NCBI RefSeq assembly: GCF_009727055.1
Contig: NC_052350.1
Coordinates: forward strand, 36,426,795-36,490,794
DNA from: Benincasa hispida
Lineage: Eukaryota; Streptophyta; Magnoliopsida; Cucurbitales; Cucurbitaceae
Direction: 5' to 3'
DNA length: 64,000 nt
Every line of letters starts with the position of its first letter. Position 1 is the first letter of the stretch. This document shows, one piece after another, positions 56,236 through 64,000 of the stretch. The notes below the pieces were generated by a model. The model did not search any database. It worked only from the letters and a program-made list of their open reading frames with translations, and was not told the origin of the DNA. A program made the translations under genes and the position numbers.

Positions 56236-58182
56236 TGAAGGAACTCATTTTTTAGAGATCCTTGAGCGGAAGCGAATCATCCAAATTTCATTTTGATTGA
56301 AAAACAAAATTTAATGTAAACATACAAGATATGCATTCATAAACAAATTACAATAGGTTTAAGAGATATTACCTTTGGAGACCCTTCTTCTTGTAATTCC
56401 CTCGAACGGTCACGAACTCAAACACAACAACAAACTTGAAAACCCTCTTAAAAAACTTCTCAAACCAAAAGTAGACACTACCATAGGGAGTTTTTGGTAT
56501 TCTCGGGGTAAGAACCCAAGAGTGGTGGGATCTGACTATTTTGGTTAGGAGGGTTTGTATGAGTTTGGAGGAAGATGAAGATTGAAGCACACACAGAATG
56601 TTTCTGTGATTCTCTCTATCATATAACAAAAATAGCTTTCAATCATATAGTGTGGAAAAAAGAAAACAATTTTCTTTTATTCCTTGAGCCATAAAACGAA
56701 TTAACTACCCATTAAAGTGGTTGGAGAGAAAAATAGGAATTAATATTCAAAATAATAAAACAATATAAATAAATATGATAACTAACTTATCATATCTTAT
56801 TTATATTAAACTATATGTTATATCAAATATAACACATAACCTATAGTTTTAATATTGTATCATATACAGTATAAACTATAGTTTTTTTTCGATATTTTAT
56901 GACATTTAATATAACTCTTATTTATATTAAATTTAACAACTATGAATCACATTCATAGAAAATATATTTGAATCTTATTCAAAAATTTATTTCCTCCAAA
57001 TAAACTATAATGTAACCAATACATTATAACAATTATATCATTTATAATTAAATTCCCGCTTATTAATTTGAACAACTCAAATTAACCTGAAAACTTATTC
57101 TTAACTAAATTCTTTTGAGCTACCAAGGAGACTTTATGGACCTGTAGCTTGAAGCTCCAATGGTACATGAATAATTAATTAAACTCTTTAATTACATTAT
57201 CCACCATTCGTTAATTTTCGGGAAGTCCACTAAAGACCGACAGTTGCACTCTTCGCATTACAGATATATTTCTGTGTCCATTGGATATAACCAATGAACA
57301 GTACGATGACCCTTCACAAATTGCTCATAAGTACAGTTGGGCCAAATTATCGTTTTGCCTTTGTAGTTACATCTAACTTCTTAAGTACCACTGATCCCTC
57401 TAATGAACAATACATCATAGTCCCACTATGACTAAACCCCTCTCGAGCTAGGAGAGAGTGTGACACCACATTGTTTAAGACTCGAAATCAGCCCTTAAGA
57501 GAGCAATTTATCTACTTACTCCTGCTTCGAGGAAGGAGTGAATTCTATCTTGTGTAGGTGTGTTCCCAACTCCCTCATCAAACGAATCCCCAAAATGGTA
57601 AGTTTGTTAAGTTGGCGATCTGGCCACTCTCACCCATACAAATCAAAAGACCGCTCTCATAGGAAATAGATCACAACTCACTCAGGATTAAGGTCATGTT
57701 ACCTATGGTCATCCTGGTGAAATGAAAGTCTCTATTATGAATGGTGTTATATAATGAGACTAAATATTTCATGGTTTGGTCTTATACAAACTCATTTACA
57801 TAAAATATCCCGGCTCGCATGTCTAATACGTGAATGATCAATATCAGATCATTTGTAGCACTTTACAATAATTGTAACACCTATTAAGCGGGCCATACTC
57901 ATAGTGTCACCAGGATAAGGTACCCAGTCTTATCCATATACTACAGACCATTTAGATTATCACTTAAACATGATCCACCTGTATGTCTTCACATACATGT
58001 TTAAGTTACATCGATAACCTTGGATGTTAGTTTATTGGTTTGTGATTGATGTAACTAAAATATCATATATTTTATACACAAAGTGAATACAAATATTATA
58101 TATTATTAGTCACATAAGAGTTTGTTCATACAAAGTTTACAAACTATAGAACCCGAAGAGATTTAGGGCATCAACCCCAACA
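56236..58182 (-). mobile_element. Family A solo LTR with TGGTG duplication
   Basis: 1947 bp; on the minus strand it runs TGTTGGGGTTGATGCCC to GAGTTCCTTCA. TGGTG flanks both sides (56231-56235, 58183-58187). No internal region is attached. Same length class as the 6359-8314 copy and collinear with it, including the CACTCTCACCCATACAAATC block. The ORF at 56369-56629 is not protein-like. Confidence 0.92.
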
Positions 58183-58187
58183 TGGTG

Positions 58188-59935
58188 GTGGTGGAATAAC
58201 CCTTTTACCAAACGTGCATGCCGTCGTCGCCGTCCAATTGGACGGGCGGGAAGTTTTGGATCGGGCAATCGTGCTTGCGCAAAAAAGAAACAACTTTTTA
58301 TTACTTATTCTTTTAATTTTTCAACCTCAAAATTAAACATTTCTTCCGGTTTGTGACCGTTTCTTCCCTTTTATGATTTATTACTTGTGATTGTTTTTTT
58401 CCCATCTGTGACTGTTTCTTCCTGTTGTGACTGTTCAACATTAGTCATTATAATTAGCTTCTCCTTTAAAAACTCAAAAACACCGATCCAAAAAATCAGT
58501 GTTTTCCTATATTGTTTGCACTCTCATCTACCTGTTTTTTTTTTTTTTTTTTTCATTCTGTTCCAAGCATCGTTTTTCCCTTGATCCCAATCCATCTTCC
58601 AGTGAGTGCATACTTGAATTTAGATGTTGTGTTAACTTTGGGGAGCAACCGACACAACGATTGACATTGACGTCGCTCCGTAATTGCTTTCATGGCAGTG
58701 ATTTCTCCACGGCGCAATAACTCTTTCGAATATGTTTTTATCGTTTCTTCCTCCCTCTAAGGTATGTGACTCCCTTCTTTTCTTTCTTTTTTTACTACAC
58801 ATTTTTTACTTCTTTTTCTTTTAGGGAGTAAATAAAAACTAAAATAAGAAACCATGAAGAGAAATGAGATGAACGAAAGAAGTAGATAAATGAATAAATT
58901 TGAAAATAAGATAACATAAATAGTAACAATAGATTTAGAGAAAATGTTAGATAAAAGCTCATGATAAAAGAAAATAATAACAATAATAACCAAAAAAAAA
59001 TATGAAAAATAAAAGTACAAAAAAATCTTTAATACCTTTGTTCCTTTTTTTTTTTTTCAGGGTACTAGAGAAAGAAGAGAAAAGGAAGGTTAAAGAATGA
59101 CAAGAAGATCACCAAACTCATTTTTTGTTTGAGGTGCAGATCCTCGAGATGAAGCCCTACCAAATGCAACCTCCAACTAAGTGCGGATTTTCATTTGCAC
59201 TCTAGACTTTGATCTCTGTAGACATTTTTTTTTGGGCTGAATTTCATGTAAAACTTATTGTATAGCTCTCTCCCTCTCTATATTTTTTGTGTATAGATTT
59301 CTTGTTTTAGGGTTGGTGTGTGAAAAAAAGGAGGTTTTTTTTTTTTTTTTTTTTTTGGAAAAAGAAAATGGTATTGGGGTTGTTGGCTATGAGCTGCTAG
59401 GGTTTTAGATGAAGAAAGGGTAATGAGATTTTTTAGTTCTTTGAGTTTTAGATAAGGAAGAGGTTTATAGAACCCAAAACATTACCATAATTGCACATTT
59501 TCTATTTATTGGATTTTATTTCAATTTTGTGAATTTTACAAATTTAATTAATGCCTACAATCAATTGGACCTTTTTGGCAACCAAATCCATATTCAAATT
59601 TCTATCCAGTTTGTTTTATTTATCCTAACTCGATTAGTTACTTCAACCAAACTAAAAAAGACACAAAATCCTCACAAGTAAACATATGCAGAAAATTAAG
59701 ATTTAATTAACAAATAAAATGCAAAAAACTGTGATAATAATCTCGCAAATTCAAGTTAACTAAAAGAGGCCGGACAAAAATGGGTGGCTACAAGCACATT
59801 AAATCTAATAAAAATAACTAAGAAGCAAAGAAAGCACTTGTCACGTGCTTTTCACCTATATTATCTCTATTGAAGGGATCGAATCCTACAACGGAAGCAA
59901 CTAGTAGTAAATTATACTCTAAATGATGTCATTCT
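58188..59935. other. Possible spliced non-coding transcript, 58.5-59.3 kb
   Basis: No conserved protein is encoded. A strong donor CTAAG|GTATGTG at 58761/58762 pairs with an acceptor with a 12-T tract and CAG|GG at 59060/59061, giving a 299-nt AT-rich intron. Flanking sequence is less AT-rich, as exons usually are. The 5' part (58188-58300) may be the continuation of the interrupted copia LTR. Poly(T) runs at ~58533-58551 and ~59335-59355. The rest, to 59935, shows nothing else. Confidence 0.35.
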
Positions 59936-60194
59936 TGTTGAAAAGTTGGTCATTATTAAATTTTATTTGTGGCATTTAGTATGAATTTTGGGTTTTGTGA
60001 CTTTTAGTTTTTTGTAACCAATAGTATTTTTTGAGTTATAGGAGTTATATGAGTTATGAGCTTTTGATGATATTTATAGCTTTAAACTATTGGCATTCCT
60101 ATGGTTATGTTTGTAAGCCTATATAAAGGCATGCTTAGTTGAATGAAAAATATCTCTCATTTTTCATATTTGTCCTCCACGTTTTTTTCTAACA
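59936..60194 (+). mobile_element. 5' LTR of a Tnt1/Retrofit-like copia
   Basis: 259 bp with ends TGTTGAAAAGTTGG and TTTTTCTAACA. A TATA-like CTATATAAAGGC lies at about 60119-60130. A primer-binding site follows after a 3-bp gap. The LTR is short compared with families A and C. The partner 3' LTR is outside the window. Confidence 0.8.
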
Positions 60195-60197
60195 TAG

Positions 60198-60209
60198 TGG
60201 TATCAGAGC
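60198..60209 (+). other. Primer-binding site (initiator tRNA-Met)
   Basis: TGGTATCAGAGC, the exact sequence complementary to the 3' end of plant initiator methionine tRNA, four bases after the LTR end. It confirms the LTR boundary and element polarity. Confidence 0.92.
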
Positions 60210-60220
60210 TAGTAGAAAAT

Positions 60221-61110
60221 ATGGAGAGAAAAATGGCCAACGGTGGGACAGGTTCACTTCAACTACCAATACTTACCAAGCTCAATTAAGACAAGTAGAG
60301 CATTAAGATAAAAGTGTTACTAGGAGCACAAGACGTGTGGAAGATCGTGGAAAACGATTTCCAAGAGGCAGAAGCTGGAGCCCATCAAGCGCAAAGAAAT
60401 GCGTCAAAGGAGACAAGAAATCCCTTTATATCTTGTATCAATTGATGGACGAAGATACGTTTGAGACCATCGCCAATGCGGAGACATCAAAGGTGACATG
60501 AGACAAGCTTCAATCGACTCATAGAGGAGCCGATCGTGTGAAAAATGTATGGTTGCAAACCTTACGTGGTGAGTTTGAATCTTTACAAATGAAGGAGACG
60601 GAGTTGATAATGGAATATCACACAAAAGTAATGGTTGTCGTCAACCAATTGAGACGGAATGGTGAAGAAATCACCGATGTTCGTGTCATGGAGAAGGTTC
60701 TACGAAGCCTGAATACAAAGTTTGAGATTATTGCCACGACGATCGAGGAGACACAGGATCTCGAGAACATGAAAATTGAACAATTTATAGGCTTGTTACA
60801 AGCCTATGAGGAGAAAAAGAAAAGAAGGATGGAGCAAACAGAGACCGTTGAACAACTTCTCCAACTCAAAATCAAGGAGGAGAATAGTCGTGGACGTGGA
60901 AGAGGTCGTGGTGGTTGAGGCCATGGTGGAAGAGGTGAAGCGTAAACTGCATGTTTTCTCAAAACCGTTTTTGAATCCTTCAAGTGGGAAAGAGGAGGTC
61001 GAGGTCGTGGAAGACGTGGTGGAAGGTCCAAGAGAGATAAATCTCAGGTAAAATGTTGTAATTGTAACAAATATGGACATTATGCGAATGAGTGTTACTC
61101 ATCTTAAACA
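60221..61110 (+). pseudogene. gag of the 59936 copia, frameshifted
   Basis: Starts at 60221 MERKMANGGTGSLQLPILTK, then LN*DK*SIKIKVLLGAQDVW; two stops sit where the family has Tyr and Trp (Y.NW). A frame change follows, then 60538-60918 is open: VWLQTLRGEFESLQMKETEL, an Arg/Gly-rich tail RGRGRGRGG, and after another frame change an intact CCHC knuckle CCNCNKYGHYANEC at 61054-61095. Gag packages the element RNA. Confidence 0.85.
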
Positions 61111-61800
61111 GAGTCGATTGATCGAAAGCATCAGGACCGATCAACCACTGGCACATCAAAAGCCCATCAAGGGAAATCCAATTATGCAGAGGATAATGGA
61201 ACCTTATTTATGGTTTCAAAAGGAGAAGAAGAGAGTCAAGATAGTATGTGGTATCTTGACACAGGAGCCTCAAATCATATGTATGGAAAACACGAGATGT
61301 TTGTGGAGTTAAACGAGATGGAGAAAGGTAATATTGCCTTTGGAGACAATTCTTTGGCCACCATCAAAAGAATAGGTGAAATTCTCATTCGGTTAAAAAA
61401 TGGAGAAAATCAATATATCACAAATGTTTATTACATTCCCAATGTAAAAAATAATATATTGAGTGTAGGACAATTGTTAGAGAAATGTTTTGAAGTTCAA
61501 ATGAAATACAATTGTTTGTATTTGAGGGATAATCATGAGAAACTTATTGCTAAAGTCTCTATGACCAAAAACCAAATGTTTCCTTTGAATATATGTAATA
61601 ATATTCCAAAATTCTATAAGACGTGTTATGAAGATCTCTCTTGGCTATGGCATCTACGGTCGGGCACCTCAATTTTGGAAGTCTAGAAGATTTGTCGAAG
61701 AAGAAGATCGTGCGAGGTTTACTACACATTCACAAGCCAAACCAAGTGTGTGAAGGGTGTTTGCTTGGCAAACATCATTGAAGTAGGTTTTCGAAGGAGT
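61110..61800 (+). pseudogene. Protease and pre-integrase of the 59936 copia
   Basis: In the stretch 61210-61686 the aspartic protease motif is intact: MWYLDTGASNHM, with D-T-G codons at 61258-61266. It continues with IGEILIRLKNGENQYITNVY, YIPNVKNNILSVGQLLEKCF and SWLWHLR, the pre-integrase zinc-binding start. A frameshift near 61665 moves GSLEDLSKKK and NQVCEGCLLGKHH to another frame, and a stop replaces one residue after KHH near 61781. Confidence 0.88.
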
Positions 61801-62560
61801 CTATGACAAGAGCAAAGAAGCCTTTAGAACTCATCCATGCCGATGTGTGTGGAATGATCAAACCAGAGTCTCATGGTAAAAGTAAATATTTCTTTCTCTT
61901 TATTGATGATTTTTCTAGAAAAATATGGGTGTACTTTTTGAAGGAAAAATCAGAAGTATTTGAACTCTTCAAGAGATTTAAGGCACATGTGGAGAATGAA
62001 AGCAACCTTACAATCAAGGCTATGAGAACTGATCGAGGTGGTGAATTCACATCAAATGAGTTCAAAGAATTTTGTGATGAAAAAGGCATCTGACGTCCAT
62101 TAACAATCCCAAGGACACGGCAAAAAAAGGGGTGGTGGAGAGGAAGAATCGGATAATCTTGAACATGGCAAGAAACATGCTAAAGACAAAGAAGATGCCG
62201 AGGGAATTTTGGGCGGAGGCCATAGCTTATGCGGTTTATTTGACAAATCGAGCACTAACCAAAAGTGTGCATGACAAGATGCCTCAAGAAGCATGGAACG
62301 AAAGAAAGCCCGGGATTGGTCACTTCAAGGTGTTTGGGAGTATTTCATATGCTCACGTGTCGGAAGAAAAAAGAACCAAGCTCGATGATCGAAGCGAGAA
62401 ACTCATCTTCATCGGCTATGATGCAAGTTCAAAGGGTTATCGTCTTTATAATCCTTTGAATGGGAAGGTAATGATTAGTCGTGATGTTGTTTTTGATGAG
62501 GAAGCCTCTTGGGATTGGAATATACAAGAGGAGGAGTATGATTTCCTTCCATATTTTGAA
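61800..62560 (+). pseudogene. Integrase of the 59936 copia
   Basis: Core opens LELIHADVCGMIKPESHGKS (first Asp), then FLFIDDFSRKIWVYFLKEKS and KAMRTDRGGEFTSNEFKEFC (second Asp), ending at a stop near 62091. After an indel the Glu motif follows as VVERKNRIILNMARNMLKTK from 62132, then FKVFGSISYAHVSEEKRTKL and KLIFIGYDASSKGYRLYNPL. All three D,D,E residues survive in different frames. Confidence 0.88.
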
Positions 62561-63001
62561 GAAGACGATGAAAATGGGCCAACCAGGGATGAAATGGGTG
62601 AAGGTTTGTCCATTCCAGTGCCACCTCATTCGGCCAATCGATCATCATCTGAAGGTTCATCCAGCGATTTGGAGAACGAAATTGGTCCAAGAGGAAGTCG
62701 AAGTTTACGAAAACTTAATGAGGTAAATAAAAATCAAAATGACATAATTCTCTATTGTCTTTTTGGTGATTGTGAGCCTATTAGTTTCCAAGAAGCCATT
62801 GCCAGCAAGAAATGGAAGGATGCAATGGATGAAGAAATTCGAGCGATAGAGAAAAATGACACATGGGAGTTGACCAAGCTTCCAAAAAGGCACAAACCGA
62901 TCAGAGTGAAGTGGGTATACAAGAAAAAGAGAAAAGTCAATGGCGATGTTGAGAGGCACAAGGCGAGACTAGTGGTGAAAGGGTATAGCCAATGAAATGG
63001 C
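62560..63001 (+). pseudogene. Reverse transcriptase start, truncated by insertion
   Basis: Continues in the frame of 62132-62995: after an acidic linker, ISFQEAIASKKWKDAMDEEI, RAIEKNDTWELTKLPKRHKP and KARLVVKGYSQ, the canonical copia RT N-terminus. A stop follows directly, with the family C LTR 6 bp later. The polymerase active site is not in the window. Confidence 0.88.
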
Positions 63002-64000
63002 TGTTGGATTTTATGCCCTAAAACTCGTAGTTTGTAAATTAATAAACATATTCTGTTTTGTTTTTCGATAAAGTTGTTATTGAAATTGTAATCTTGAATC
63101 TAATAAACTAAAGTCCTGAAGATATTTGATATAGTTTGAACTTTATGTAGTGACATAAATGTGGATCAAGTTCATATATATAGCCAAAATGGTCTATAGT
63201 ATATGAATAAGGTTGGGCGCCTTATTCTGGGGACACTATGGATGTGACCCACTTTGTAGTGGGGGCATCCTATGCAATGAGTTTGCATAAGACTAAACCA
63301 TGAAATAGTCATTTTTTACGTTCTAAATGTCGTTTTATGTATAAAACTGACTATTTCGTTAATTGATGACCTAGGTAACTTAATCTTAATCCTGAGCTAA
63401 CTATGAACTTTTGTTCACTCGGAATTATCCTTAGATCTGCATAAGTGAGGACAGTTTATCATCGCTAGCCCAATAAGCCTCCCATTTCAGGGGTAAGATC
63501 AAGTGGATATCTGAGAACATAGGGTGCAAGATGAAATTCACTCCTATCAGTTATAGGGATAGTAGACAGGTTGTTTCCTTTAGTACGGAATTCAGGTCTT
63601 GAACAAGGGCCCCACCTTCTCCTTGGCCCGAGAGGGATTCAGTTTTGTAGGTTGGACCTTAAACCAATTGTTCATTAAAGAATCAGTGGAACTTAAGAAA
63701 CAAGATGTAGTCTTGGGGGTAAAACGATTTTTATGACCTAGCCGAGATTAAGAACAACCTGTGAAGGATTAGCTTACTAATCATGGTTATATCAAATGGA
63801 CAAAAATATATCTATAGTGAGGGGAGTGCAACTATGGGACTATAGTGGAATGACTCGTTACTTAACGAATGTTGATTAGCTCCGTCTAAAAGAGTTTTAG
63901 CCAGCTAATCTTGGGTCGTTGGAGCCCATGATCTATAGGTCCGTTAGGTTTTCCTACTAGCTCATATGGAATAAACTTAGAACAGTATGATAGAATAATT
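63002..64000 (+). mobile_element. Family C LTR, runs off the window
   Basis: Starts TGTTGGATTTTATGCCC and matches 32222 onward at high identity by eye, without the ~555-bp duplication seen there. Only the first ~1 kb is present, so whether it is a solo LTR or the 5' LTR of a full element is unknown. Confidence 0.85.

Larger units (their letters stand above)
59936..63001 (+). mobile_element. Copia element, interrupted by a family C LTR
   Basis: LTR, primer site, gag, protease, integrase and the first part of RT are present in order. At 63002 the RT is cut by a family C LTR that extends past the window end. The remainder of RT, RNase H and the 3' LTR presumably resume outside. Pol is readable over longer runs than in the other copias here, suggesting a younger insertion, but several frameshifts and stops remain. 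Confidence 0.88.

Noticed and set aside
58757..59020. Phe/Ile/Leu-rich minus-strand ORF resembling a membrane peptide
   Set aside because: The hydrophobic look is from AT-rich sequence; it coincides with a well-formed plus-strand intron.
60796..61080. Antisense ORFs rich in Ser/Thr/Pro opposite copia gag
   Set aside because: They are the complement of the Arg/Gly/Glu-rich gag tail.
1..64000. tRNA, rRNA, integrated virus or bacterial-type system
   Set aside because: No cloverleaf-type gene, rRNA segment, viral coat, movement or replicase domain, or operon-like gene set was recognised. All polymerase remnants fit Ty1/copia, and the only DNA-transposon proteins fit CACTA.

Overview
This window looks like plant nuclear DNA: AT-rich, intron-containing, and dominated by LTR retrotransposons, many nested in one another. 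I would guess a cucurbit-type eudicot with an expanded repeat fraction, but that is low-confidence inference. No bacterial, organellar or viral gene cluster is visible. Only one host gene is convincing, a two-exon U-box E3 ubiquitin ligase of the PUB22/23/24 clade at 47483-49780. It has a TATA box, a short upstream ORF and a poly(A) signal. A possible spliced non-coding transcript lies at about 58.5-59.3 kb.

Layout. 1-5914: a decayed Ty1/copia element (+) with its 3' LTR. 6359-9650: LTR plus leader of a long-LTR copia family, called family A here (+). 9650-10470: the 3' end of another copia (+). 10555-11500: an extra gag fragment (-). 11500-21431: a family A element (-) with decayed gag-pol, a leader carrying a 1.65-kb nested insertion, and a 5' LTR carrying a nested family C LTR and a 15-N gap. 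22650-23440: a foldback array of a ~150-bp repeat. 23528-31025: a complete but coding-dead copia element, family B (-), with two LTRs and a GTTTA target duplication, split by a family C solo LTR. 31257-31959: a family B solo LTR. 32222-34746: a family C LTR with an internal tandem duplication. 36715-43114: a CACTA DNA transposon with TTA target duplication, remnants of a TNP2-type transposase and of a Ulp1-like cysteine protease, and a nested 2-kb solo LTR. 44108-45455: a family C-like LTR (-). 47.3-49.9 kb: the PUB gene. 49963-50264: a CACTA terminus. 50265-54493: a truncated family B element (-) split by a family A-like solo LTR. 54493 to about 58.2 kb: a truncated copia (+) whose 3' LTR is split by a family A solo LTR. 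59936-63001: a Tnt1/Retrofit-like copia (+), interrupted in reverse transcriptase by a family C LTR that runs off the window.

How it fits together. The repeats form a layered record. Families A and C repeatedly sit inside other elements with 5-bp duplications, so they were active after family B, the CACTA element and the other copias. No retroelement here has an uninterrupted gag-pol, so none looks autonomous. The PUB gene sits in a 4-5 kb island that carries only small foldback repeats, in its promoter and intron. All boundaries come from reading termini, target duplications and copy-to-copy comparison by eye, without alignments or database searches.
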